Part shown: in pieces, positions 49,512-61,660 of the stretch | Numbering within the stretch: position 1 is the first letter of the stretch | Layout of the letters: every line of letters begins with the position of its first letter | From: Ralstonia pickettii DTP0602 | GTDB lineage: Bacteria > Pseudomonadota > Gammaproteobacteria > Burkholderiales > Burkholderiaceae | Direction of reading: 5' to 3' | DNA length: 64,000 bases | Assembly: GCA_000471925.1 (NCBI GenBank) | Contig: CP006668.1 | Span: forward strand, 744,001 to 808,000 | Notes under the pieces: model-generated | What the model saw: only the letters and a program-made list of their open reading frames with translations | Told to the model about the DNA's origin: nothing | Database searches by the model: none | Made by a program: the position numbers and the translations under genes

Positions 49512-50246
49512 TCAGAGCGCGCCGAACACCGTGCCGAGTCCGTAGGTAAAGGACGCCGCCATGCCGCCGATCAGGATCTGCCGCGCGGCCGAGAACCACC
49601 CGGGGCGCCCGTTGAACGAGGACGTGCCCCAGCCCACCAGGCCGAGCCCGGCCAGGCAGGCAACGATGCTGCCGAGCTGGGCCGACGGCCCGTCGGTCAC
49701 CATGAATGGCAGCAATGGCACCAGCGCACCGCTGCTGTACAGCACGAAAGAGATCACCGCCGCCTGCACGGGATTGCCGCCGCGTTCCTGCGGGTTGATA
49801 CCCAGCACGTCGCGCGCAAACGTGTCGAGCGCCGCCTGCGGGTTGCGCATAATCTCGTCGGCGGCGCGCACGGCATCGGCCGGCAGTACACCCTTGGCCG
49901 TGATCACCGCCACCAGTCGCTGCCGCGCCTTGCCCGCATCGTGCGCGATCTCGTACGCCATATCGCGCAGCCGCTTGCTGTTCATCTCGCGGCTGTTGGT
50001 GACCGACAGCCATTCGCCCAGCGCCATCGAGCACGCCCCCGCCGTGAGGCCGGCCAACCCGGCGAGGATGACCGCCTCGCGCGTGGCGGCGGCGCCTTCG
50101 AGCCCCATCACCAGGCAGAAGCTGGACACCAGTCCGTCATTGACGCCGAGCACCGCGGCGCGCAGCGCATTGCCGGAGGGGCGATGGATCAGGCGCCGCA
50201 CGCGGGCGCCAAAGCTGGTTGGAGTCGGGGCGCTGGTCAGGGGCAT
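49512..50246 (-). CDS. VIT1/CCC1-family membrane transporter
   Basis: 244 residues. First helix motif RAAVLGVNDGLVSSFCLVMGLEGA and the TAGACSMALGEWLSVTNSREM segment are the signature of the VIT1/CCC1 iron/manganese transporters; a cytoplasmic metal-binding section with Glu/Asp-rich helices follows (DAVRAADEIMRNPQ), then three more membrane helices. It likely exports or sequesters Fe(II)/Mn(II) at the inner membrane. Single gene, no regulator apparent. Confidence 0.9.
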   Translation of the reverse strand: MPLTSAPTPTSFGARVRRLIHRPSGNALRAAVLGVNDGLVSSFCLVMGLEGAAATREAVILAGLAGLTAGACSMALGEWLSVTNSREMNSKRLRDMAYEIAHDAGKARQRLVAVITAKGVLPADAVRAADEIMRNPQAALDTFARDVLGINPQERGGNPVQAAVISFVLYSSGALVPLLPFMVTDGPSAQLGSIVACLAGLGLVGWGTSSFNGRPGWFSAARQILIGGMAASFTYGLGTVFGAL

Positions 50247-50306
50247 GGTCAGTGGGGGTAAGGGCGGCGTGCTTGTCGATGGGGCGAGCGGCGGCAGCGT
50301 GCAAAG

Positions 50307-51197
50307 TCAGCCGAAGCGCGGGCCCAGGTCATCCCGCATCCATTCGATAAAGGCCCGCGTGCGCGCGGGCAGCAGCCGCGCATGCGGATAGATCAGCGAC
50401 AGCGGCCACGCCGGCTGCTCGAAGGCTTCCAGCACGATGCGCAGCTTGCGCGCCTGCACCAGCTCGGCCACCTGGTACGACAGGAAGTTGCCGAAGCCCG
50501 CGCCTTCGGCACACGCCGCCACGGCGGGCGCGGTCTGGTTGAATTCGAGGTTGCCCGACACCTGCACGTGGAACGGGCGGCCGTCTTCCTGGAAGGTCCA
50601 CCAGTCCGCGGCATTGCCGGTAAAGCGCACGCAATTGGCGTCGGCCAGTTTCTCCGGGCGGCGCGGCACGCCGTGCTTGCGCAGGTAGGCGGGCGTGGCC
50701 ACCACCACGCGCCGGATGCGGCCGACGCTCTGCGCCACCAGCGTGGAATCCGCCAGCGGGCCGATGCGCACACCCACGTCCAGGTCTTCTTCGAGCAGGT
50801 TCACCACGCGGTCGGTGAATTCCATGCGGCAGCGCACGCGCGGATAGCGCTGCACGAAGCGTGTGACCGCCGGCGCCACGTACATCTGCCCGAACAGCAC
50901 CGGCGCGGTTAGCGTGAGCTGGCCGCTGGGTTCCACATGGCTGGCGCTCAGGCCTGCCTCCACCTCGTCAATGGTGGCCAGGATGCGCCGGCAGCTGTCC
51001 AGGTAGCTGCGCCCCTCGCTGGTCAGCGACAGGCGCCGCGTGGTGCGGTTGAGCAGGCGCACCTGCAACTCCGACTCCAGCGCGGCCAGCGTGCGCACCA
51101 CGGCTGGCAGCGAGGTATGCAGCGTCGCGGCGGCGGCGGTCAGGCTGCCCTCGTCGACGATCCGCACAAAGGTCTGCATCGCGCGTAGCTTGTCCAT
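50307..51197 (-). CDS. LysR-family transcriptional regulator
   Basis: 296 residues. The N-terminal winged helix ([38 protein letters not shown]) and the CrgA-type end region ([20 protein letters not shown]) are typical of the large DmlR/CrgA subgroup. Divergent from a glutathione S-transferase gene with an operator-like dyad between them. It likely controls the transferase gene. Confidence 0.93.
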   Translation of the reverse strand: MDKLRAMQTFVRIVDEGSLTAAAATLHTSLPAVVRTLAALESELQVRLLNRTTRRLSLTSEGRSYLDSCRRILATIDEVEAGLSASHVEPSGQLTLTAPVLFGQMYVAPAVTRFVQRYPRVRCRMEFTDRVVNLLEEDLDVGVRIGPLADSTLVAQSVGRIRRVVVATPAYLRKHGVPRRPEKLADANCVRFTGNAADWWTFQEDGRPFHVQVSGNLEFNQTAPAVAACAEGAGFGNFLSYQVAELVQARKLRIVLEAFEQPAWPLSLIYPHARLLPARTRAFIEWMRDDLGPRFG

Positions 51198-51207
51198 GGC
51201 GCCACAT

Positions 51208-51226
51208 TACTCCGATTTGTGGAGTA
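51208..51226. promoter_or_regulatory. LysR-type operator between lysR and the GST gene
   Basis: TACTCC-N7-GGAGTA is a perfect 6-bp dyad and contains the T-N11-A pattern (51211 to 51223) of LysR boxes. It sits 11 bases upstream of the LysR start and about 95 before the GST start. Confidence 0.65.
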
Positions 51227-51318
51227 GTCAAATATCAAACGCCCCCTTTATTGCAAGGTGGCCGGCGCCCAGAATCCCCATATACCAACCGTCGAACCCA
51301 GACTGTCGAGGAGATGCC

Positions 51319-51969
51319 ATGCAAGCCACCAACCGCCCCGCCGCGCCGGCCACCCCGCTGGTGCTGTACCGCTCGCCGCTGTCCGGCCACGCCCATCGGG
51401 CGCAGCTGTTCCTGTCGCTGCTGGCGCTGCCTCACCGGATGGTGGACGTCGACCTGCGCGGCGGCGAGCAGCGCGGCGAGCCGTTCCTGAGGCTCAATCC
51501 GTTCGGCCAGGTGCCGGTGCTGGACGATGATGGCGTGGTGGTGGCCGATTCCAATGCGATCCTGGTCTACCTGGCCACGCGCTATGACGACGGCCGCTGG
51601 CTGCCGCGCGACGCGGCGGGCGCGGCGCGCGTGCAGCGATGGCTGTCGGTGGCGGCCGGCGAGATCGCCTTCGGGCCGGCGACGGCGCGCCTGGGCGTGC
51701 TGTTCGGCCGGCCGGTGGCGATGGATGACGCCATCGCACGGGCGCAGCGGCTGTTCGTGGTGATGGAAGCCGTGCTGGCGGCACAGCCGTTCCTCGCTGC
51801 CAACCACGCCACCATCGCCGACGTCGCCGCCTACAGCTATATTGCCCGGGCCGAAGAGGGCAACGTGCCGCTGGCGCCGTACCCCGCGCTGAATGCATGG
51901 CTGCGCCGCATCGAGGCCTTGCCCGGCTTTGTGCCGATGGTGCCGTCAAAGGTCGGGCTGGCTGCCTGA
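51319..51969 (+). CDS. Glutathione S-transferase family protein
   Basis: 216 residues. Thioredoxin-like N-terminal domain with [20 protein letters not shown], the cis-proline [13 protein letters not shown] and the glutathione gamma-Glu contact [10 protein letters not shown]; all-helical C-terminal domain with [11 protein letters not shown]. It has Ser (PLSG) as likely catalytic residue. GAGGAG precedes ATG 51319. It is followed after 51 bases by a PNPOx-type gene, and both are under the divergent LysR. Confidence 0.92.
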   Translation: MQATNRPAAPATPLVLYRSPLSGHAHRAQLFLSLLALPHRMVDVDLRGGEQRGEPFLRLNPFGQVPVLDDDGVVVADSNAILVYLATRYDDGRWLPRDAAGAARVQRWLSVAAGEIAFGPATARLGVLFGRPVAMDDAIARAQRLFVVMEAVLAAQPFLAANHATIADVAAYSYIARAEEGNVPLAPYPALNAWLRRIEALPGFVPMVPSKVGLAA

Positions 51970-52020
51970 GTCCGGCCTGTCGTTGTTACCGCTGAAGCAG
52001 CGCCGAACCAGGAGCGCATC

Positions 52021-52992
52021 ATGGACCTGCCGATCTGGCCGCATGCCGGCCTGCCTTTCCACGCCGGCGAACTGGCCGCGCAGGAACGCGCGGGCAAGCG
52101 CGAGCGCCTGGCCGCGGTCGCGAACCGTGTGATCCGGGGCGAGATGCCGGAGCAGCACCGGGCGTTCTTTGCCCAGTTGCCCTTCCTTCTGCTCGGCGCG
52201 GTCGACGCCGACGGGCTGCCGTGGGCGACGGTGCTGGCCGGCAGGCCGGGGTTTGCGCACACGCCTGACGCCAGGCACTTGCGCATCGACGCGCTGCCGC
52301 TGCCGGGTGATCCGGCGCAGTCGGCGCTGGCGCGGGGCGCGAGCATCGGCCTGCTCGGCATCGAGCTGCATACGCGGCGGCGCAACCGCATGAACGGCAT
52401 CGTGGTCGAGCGCGATGAGGCGGGGTTGACGGTGGAGGTCGAGCAGAGCTTCGGCAACTGCCCGCGCTATATCCAGCTGCGCGAACTGAGCTTTGCCGAG
52501 CCGGCGCCGGCCGTGGCAGCCTGGCAAGGCGCCGCGCTGGATGATCAGGCCGCGGCCTGGCTGCGCGGCGCCGACACGCTGTTTATCGCGACCAGCCATA
52601 CGGCGTCGGAAGCAGAGGGCGCGCACACCGGCGGCGTGGATGTCTCGCACCGTGGCGGCAAGGCGGGCTTTATCCGCGTCGACGACGACGGCACGCTGAC
52701 CTTTCCGGACTTCAACGGCAACAACTACTTCAATACGGTCGGCAACCTGCTTGCCAACCCGCGTGCCGGGCTGGTCGTGCCGGATTTTGCCGACGGCTCG
52801 CTGCTGCATGTCGGCGGGCGCGCCGAAGTGGTCTGGGACGGCGCCGAACTGGCGTCATTCGCCGGCGCCGAGCGGCTGGTGCGGCTGCATGTCGAGCATG
52901 TGGTGCGGCGCCCGGGCGTGCTGCCGCTGCGCTGGCAGTTGCGGGAGTATTCGCCGGTGCTGGAGGATACGGGGGCCTGGCCGGCGACGTGA
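52021..52992 (+). CDS. Pyridoxamine 5'-phosphate oxidase-family flavin protein
   Basis: 323 residues, two-part protein. A split-barrel FMN domain runs from about residue 40 (FLLLGAVDADGLPWATVLAGRPGF) and a second from 180 (ADTLFIATSH...GGVDVSHRGGKAGFI...FNGNNYFNTVGNL). Family relatives include MOSC-associated and ferredoxin-fused oxidoreductases. A true PNP oxidase is about 220 residues, so this is a different member. It forms a likely two-gene operon with the GST. Confidence 0.85.
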   Translation: MDLPIWPHAGLPFHAGELAAQERAGKRERLAAVANRVIRGEMPEQHRAFFAQLPFLLLGAVDADGLPWATVLAGRPGFAHTPDARHLRIDALPLPGDPAQSALARGASIGLLGIELHTRRRNRMNGIVVERDEAGLTVEVEQSFGNCPRYIQLRELSFAEPAPAVAAWQGAALDDQAAAWLRGADTLFIATSHTASEAEGAHTGGVDVSHRGGKAGFIRVDDDGTLTFPDFNGNNYFNTVGNLLANPRAGLVVPDFADGSLLHVGGRAEVVWDGAELASFAGAERLVRLHVEHVVRRPGVLPLRWQLREYSPVLEDTGAWPAT

Positions 52993-53035
52993 GTAGCGGC
53001 GCGCGTCAGGACAACCGGAGCGATGGCCGCCGCGC

Positions 53036-53476
53036 TCAGTCGCGCCCGCGGTACTTCAGGCCGGCGCAACGGCCGACCAAGGTGGTGACGCAGCAGGCAT
53101 TGCCGCGCCATTCCCCGCCGATCACGATGCCGTCCGGGCCTGCCACCAGCTTGCGCTGGCAATGCCCGGGCATCGGCGTGCGTTCCATGCCGGCATCGCG
53201 CGGGCCGGTGCCCGGCGGCCGCGCGGCCGGGATGGTGTCGTTCCACACGTAGGCCGTGCCGGAGGGCATGGCCTGTACCGCTTGCGGGGGTCCCCACTGG
53301 CGTTTGGCTTCGTCGATGGAAACATTCTTCCAGGAATCGAAGACGTTCTGCATGGCGCTGGCTTCCAGGCCCGCGCAGGCGCCTGTGGCGGCCATCGCCC
53401 ACATGGCGGCCAGGCATGCGCGCAGCCGGGCGGCGCCGCAGACTTTCTCGGCGGGACGAACTGGGTTGGCAGACAT
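53036..53476 (-). CDS. Hypothetical exported protein, possible lipoprotein
   Basis: 146 residues. An N-terminal positively charged part and hydrophobic core (LRACLAAMWAMAATGAC) with a cysteine at the expected cleavage position suggest a lipoprotein or exported protein. The mature part has a conserved-looking GPP...YVWNDTIP motif and paired cysteines (NACC, GRCAG). The ATG at 53476 has GGAG 5 bases upstream. I do not recognise a named family beyond general resemblance to small exported betaproteobacterial proteins. Confidence 0.75.
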   Translation of the reverse strand: MSANPVRPAEKVCGAARLRACLAAMWAMAATGACAGLEASAMQNVFDSWKNVSIDEAKRQWGPPQAVQAMPSGTAYVWNDTIPAARPPGTGPRDAGMERTPMPGHCQRKLVAGPDGIVIGGEWRGNACCVTTLVGRCAGLKYRGRD

Positions 53477-53594
53477 GATCACTCCGCGTCGGCGCTGCCG
53501 GCCGCAAGAGCCGGTCTGTGGAGACTAACGGAGGCGAGGGCCGCGTCGCAAGCACGTTTTGCGCGATGGCGAACAGAGCCCGGGCAGGAAGTCT

Positions 53595-55190
53595 TCAGTC
53601 GGCGAACAGACCCAGGGTTTGCTGTCCGGCAGCGGACGGTGCCTTGCGCGCGGCCAGCCCGGGCGGGGCACGCAGCGGGCGCGGCGCTTCGGCAGGGGCT
53701 TCGGGTGCCGTCAGCGCGAAGGCCTTCGCCACGGCCATCGGCACCGCCTGCGGCATCCATTGCGCCATGCGGGGCGCGAGAATCTGGTACGTGTCGAGGT
53801 CGAATCGTGCGGGCGCACCGGCCAGCGCCTGTGCTTCCTCCAGCGTGCCGGCGCAGCCGAGGTAGCACCAGTCCTCAACCACATGCCACCACGCGCGCTC
53901 GCCATGCTGCTCGCGCCAGGCGACCGGACCATCGAAGGGCCAGCGCATCAGCGCGATCGGGGCCAGCGCGGCGGCCAGCCGGGCGCGGTGCCCCGCCAGG
54001 GGTTCGGCGCCGACGCAGGCGCCGGCGCAGCGGTGGACCTGGCGCGCAAAGCAGGGGCTGCCGCGGAGCGTGGTTTTTTCCAGCGACAGCGTGGCCATGC
54101 ACAGGCCATGCTCTTCCGCCAGCGCGCGCAAACGCGCCTCGGCCGCGCCGCGGCTGCCGAACACGCCAAAGAGGTCGCGATGGCGGCAGAAGTTGGTGTC
54201 GCGGTCCGAGCGCAGGCGCGGCACGGGCAGTTGTTGCGGCAACTCCCAGGCGTAGAGCCGGGCATTGCGGCGCAGCAGCTGGTTGTGCACGGGCTGCAGG
54301 CTTTTGACCAGTTGGGCTTCGAGCAGCAGCGCGCCGGTCTCGCCGCCGGTTTCGCGCCATTCGACGCGGCGTACCAGCCGGGCCAGCCGCATGTCCTTGC
54401 CGTATCGATAGTCGCCCGAGAAATGGGCACCGATGCGCTGCCGCAGGTGCACGCTCTTGCCAACATAGAGCGGCACGTCCTGGTCGCCATAGAAGAGATA
54501 GACGCCGGGCGTGGCGGGCACGTCCTCCAGCGCGGTTTCTTCCAGGCCGGCCGGCAGGCTGGCGCGCCGCACCAGCGTGCGCACCGCGGATTCCACCAGC
54601 TCGACCGAATAGGTAGCGTGGATCTTCTGCCAGAACTGCCATAGCAGCTCGGCATCGGCCAGCGCGCGGTGGCGTCCCTTGGGCGTCAGGCCGAAGCGGG
54701 CGATCAGCGCGTCGAGGCCGTGGCGCTCCACGGATGGGAACAGCGAGCGCGACAGCCGTACCGTACACAGCACATCGGCGCGGAAGGTGACGCCGGCGCG
54801 ACGGAACGCGTTCTTCAGGAAGCCATAGTCGAAGCGCGCGTTGTGCGCGACGAACAGCCGTCCTTGCAGGCGCTCGGCCAGCGATTCGGCGAGTGATTCG
54901 AAGGTGGGTTGTCCCAGCACCATCTCGTCGGTGATACCGGTCATGCGCTGGATAAACGGCGGGATCGACATGCCGGGGTCGAGCAGGGTGTCCCATTCGA
55001 CGATGCCGTCCGGGCCCACTTCGACCACTCCTATTTCAGTGATGCGGTCGCGCTGCGCGTCGGCGCCGGTGGTTTCCAGGTCGACAAAGACAATAGGACG
55101 CGACAGCGCGGCGGCCAGCGCCTGGGCGTCGGGAAAGCGTGCGCCGTCGGCTGGCAGGCGCGACGGCAGATAGGTGGGTATGTCCGACAT
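53595..55190 (-). CDS. DnaQ-type 3'-5' exonuclease fused to a UvrC-like GIY-YIG nuclease
   Basis: 531 residues. The first 195 are a DEDDh exonuclease: D37 and E39 (FVDLETTG), D121 (HNARFDYGF) and H174/D179 (HRALADAE). From 225 a GIY-YIG domain follows (GVY at 229-231, YVG at 242-244, RQRIGAHF), as in UvrC and Cho, then a UvrC-like C-terminal part without the HhH pair. It presumably acts in repair or RNA/DNA processing in the cytoplasm. It lies just before the rRNA operon, transcribed away from it. Confidence 0.93.
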   Translation of the reverse strand: MSDIPTYLPSRLPADGARFPDAQALAAALSRPIVFVDLETTGADAQRDRITEIGVVEVGPDGIVEWDTLLDPGMSIPPFIQRMTGITDEMVLGQPTFESLAESLAERLQGRLFVAHNARFDYGFLKNAFRRAGVTFRADVLCTVRLSRSLFPSVERHGLDALIARFGLTPKGRHRALADAELLWQFWQKIHATYSVELVESAVRTLVRRASLPAGLEETALEDVPATPGVYLFYGDQDVPLYVGKSVHLRQRIGAHFSGDYRYGKDMRLARLVRRVEWRETGGETGALLLEAQLVKSLQPVHNQLLRRNARLYAWELPQQLPVPRLRSDRDTNFCRHRDLFGVFGSRGAAEARLRALAEEHGLCMATLSLEKTTLRGSPCFARQVHRCAGACVGAEPLAGHRARLAAALAPIALMRWPFDGPVAWREQHGERAWWHVVEDWCYLGCAGTLEEAQALAGAPARFDLDTYQILAPRMAQWMPQAVPMAVAKAFALTAPEAPAEAPRPLRAPPGLAARKAPSAAGQQTLGLFAD

Positions 55191-55687
55191 CCGCTGATTT
55201 TACGGGGCCTGCAATGGCGGCACGAAGAAGTTTTCAGAAACCGCTTGCCAGCCCGCTCTGCCTCCCTTAATATTCGCCCCCTCGCAACACAACGCAGCGC
55301 TGCAAAGCAGGCGCAGCAAGGGTTGCGGGGTCGGCCGGGAGGTTGGCGCAGCGAGGTTTGCAGCGCTGACCGCAGCAAAAAAAGATTGCTGAAACGGTTG
55401 ACGAAACGAAGAAAGCTCTGCATAATCTCTTTCTCTGCTGCTGACGCAGCGACGCAAACGGCAAAGCCGGAGGCGAGGTCGAAAGACCGGGTTCTTTAAC
55501 AACCAAACAACCGATAAGTGTGGGCGCTGGGTAGCGGACGCCGCTGTCTTCGGACAGTGTTGCTTCAAAAGTTATCAGTGCTCGCACAGCAAAACGTGAC
55601 TGGATCTTCGGATCTGGTCAGTCAGTTTTCTGAGAGTGAGCGACCGCTCGAAAGAGCGAGGGCCCGCGAGGGTCCACACAGAGATTG
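55191..55687 (+). other. rRNA operon promoter and leader region
   Basis: About 500 bases before the 16S gene. It holds the promoter at 55399-55427, an A-rich stretch just upstream of it that resembles an UP element, a boxA-like GTTCTTTAAC at 55491-55500, and a processing stem: about 55509-55528 (CCGATAAGTGTGGGCGCT) pairs with 57242-57260 behind the 16S gene. No protein gene is present. Confidence 0.8.
55399..55427 (+). promoter_or_regulatory. rRNA operon promoter
   Basis: TTGACG (55399-55404), a 17-base spacer and CATAAT (55422-55427), preceded by a run of A. This near-consensus pair with optimal spacing is the only strong promoter in the leader and fits strong rRNA expression. Confidence 0.8.
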
Positions 55688-57218
<1,531 letters not shown>

Positions 57219-57280
57219 CCAGAGGCTTGTGTCTCAAGCCTAGCGTTCACACTTATCGGTTTGTTTGCTGTTACAGCCAA

Positions 57281-57357
57281 GGGTCTGTAGCTCAGGTGGT
57301 TAGAGCACCGTCTTGATAAGGCGGGGGTCGTAGGTTCAAGTCCTACCAGACCCACCA
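57281..57357 (+). tRNA. tRNA-Ile (GAT)
   Basis: 77 bases with encoded CCA. GGGTCTG acceptor pairs with CAGACCC; D-arm AGCTCAGGTGGTTAGAGC; anticodon loop CTTGATAAG; T-arm GGTTCAAGTCC. It is in the normal place between 16S and 23S. Confidence 0.97.
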
Positions 57358-57369
57358 AGTTATCCATGC

Positions 57370-57445
57370 GGGGGATTAGCTCAGCTGGGAGAGCACCTGC
57401 TTTGCAAGCAGGGGGTCGTCGGTTCGATCCCGTCATCCTCCACCA
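57370..57445 (+). tRNA. tRNA-Ala (TGC)
   Basis: 76 bases with encoded CCA. GGGGGAT acceptor pairs with ATCCTCC (one G-U); anticodon loop CTTTGCAAG; T-arm GGTTCGATCCC. Twelve bases after tRNA-Ile. Confidence 0.97.
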
Positions 57446-57470
57446 TCACCTGGTACCTTGGATTGGTTGT

Positions 57471-57506
57471 CAAATGCAAGCGCTTAGCATTGAGCGTTTG
57501 CATTTG
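57471..57506 (+). repeat. Stem-loop in the tRNA-Ala/23S spacer
   Basis: CAAATGCAAGCGCT (57471-57484) and AGCGTTTGCATTTG (57493-57506) form a 14-bp stem with one G-U pair and an 8-base loop. It may act as a processing or antitermination element. Confidence 0.7.
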
Positions 57507-57532
57507 GCATTGCCAAGCGATCTAACGATCGG

Positions 57533-57546
57533 CTGTTCTTTAACAA
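57533..57546 (+). promoter_or_regulatory. boxA-like antitermination element in the spacer
   Basis: CTGTTCTTTAACAA matches the boxA consensus (TGCTCTTTAACA) closely. A second such element is in the leader. BoxA RNA binds the Nus factors that prevent premature termination of rRNA transcripts. Confidence 0.7.
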
Positions 57547-57731
57547 TATGGGATGTAGTAAAGGTGTCGCGCGAGCGTTGATGAGACGCTGCAGTACCAA
57601 CGCGATACCGGGTTGTGATTGTATCAACCAAAATGTATTTAAGTGATCGAAAGATGACTTGGAATACGGCACAAATGCGAGAACTCATCCTGTAGCGAGG
57701 TCTTCGAGCGATCGAGACACACTCGTTATAG

Positions 57732-60610
<2,879 letters not shown>

Positions 60611-60736
60611 ATAACCAGTGTGTTTTATCTGGTATGTGTGATCGCGACTGTGCCGAAACAGTTGACACAAGACGCACAACCCCAACTACATCCCTATTCG
60701 CAGCGTTGGCCTCAACCCCAGCGTTGCAACCCCTTA

Positions 60737-60852
60737 TGCCTGGTGACCATAGCGAGTTGGAACCACCCCTTCCCATCCCGAACAGGTCCGTGAAACGACT
60801 CCGCGCCGATGATAGTGCGGATTACCCGTGTGAAAGTAGGTCATCGCCAGGC
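60737..60852 (+). rRNA. rrf: 5S ribosomal RNA
   Basis: About 116 bases. 5' TGCCTGGTGACCATAGCG and 3' TCATCGCCAGGC form the terminal helix; the central CCCATCCCGAACAGG is the conserved loop. Ends approximate. Confidence 0.95.
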
Positions 60853-60865
60853 TCTTATACCGCAG

Positions 60866-60900
60866 AACCCCAGCCCTAACAGGCTGGGGTTTTTGCTTTT
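60866..60900 (+). terminator. rRNA operon terminator
   Basis: AACCCCAGCC / GGCTGGGGTT 10-bp stem with a 6-base loop, followed by TTTGCTTTTT. It is 13 bases past the 5S gene. Confidence 0.93.
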
Positions 60901-60995
60901 TAGAGCGCGGAATTCAGCGCCGGCGCTCTCTCCAACAGCACGCAAGTTGATTAAATTCCAGCGTCCAGCTTAGTCCGACCGAATCGTCATCGAAT

Positions 60996-61574
60996 TCAGC
61001 AGTGGGTTGCCGTGGCCAGCGGCGCCGCTACGCGATACGTGCTCTGCACGAAGCCGCTTTCGTATGTCGTGGTGCGCAGATGCTCCAGCCGGATATCGTG
61101 CCCGGCATCGCCGAACAGCGGAATACCGCTGCCGATCAGCATCGGGATACGCGTGATGGTCAGCGTATCGATCAGCCCTTCAGCCAGGAACGACTGGATC
61201 AGCTTGCCCCCGTCGACATAGACGCTCTTGGCGCCGGCTGCGGCCAGCGCCGCTGCGGCGTCGTGCACGGTGCCGTGCTGCAGGCTGACCTGACCCGCAA
61301 GCGCGGGCGGGATGGCGGCGTCATCGAGCGTGTTGCTTATTACGACGACGCGCTTGCCCACGTAAGGCCACGGATCGAAGCTCAGCACCTTCTCGTAGGT
61401 GTGCCGGCCCAGCAGCAGCGTGTCGATGGACTGCATGTAGGCGGCATAGCCGTGATCGTCGGTGGAGGTGGTGGCCGTGAGAAGCCAGTCCAGATCGCCG
61501 TCGGCGCGGGCGATGAAGCCGTCGAGGCTGGCGGCGATAAAGACGGAAAAACGCAGGTTCGGTGAGGTGGTCAC
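60996..61574 (-). CDS. Dihydrofolate reductase-like (RibD C-terminal domain) protein
   Basis: 192 residues from GTG 61574, preceded by GGAG at 7 bases. RFSVFIAASLDGFIARADGDLDWL is the opening of the YyaP/RibD-C family; then TLLLGRHTYEKVLSF, KRVVVISNTL, and VYVDGGKLIQSFLAEGLIDTLTITRIPMLIGSGIPLF. These proteins are small NADPH-dependent reductases of unknown substrate, not classical FolA. It is convergent with the rRNA operon and about 85 bases downstream of the nitrate reductase in the same direction. Confidence 0.9.
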   Translation of the reverse strand: MTTSPNLRFSVFIAASLDGFIARADGDLDWLLTATTSTDDHGYAAYMQSIDTLLLGRHTYEKVLSFDPWPYVGKRVVVISNTLDDAAIPPALAGQVSLQHGTVHDAAAALAAAGAKSVYVDGGKLIQSFLAEGLIDTLTITRIPMLIGSGIPLFGDAGHDIRLEHLRTTTYESGFVQSTYRVAAPLATATHC

Positions 61575-61660
61575 GCGGGCGCTCCGGTGCGGGCCGGCCG
61601 GGCCATGGACTGGCCCGCCGGTTCCGGCCGCTATGCTACCCCGAAGCGCGCAGCCAGCGC

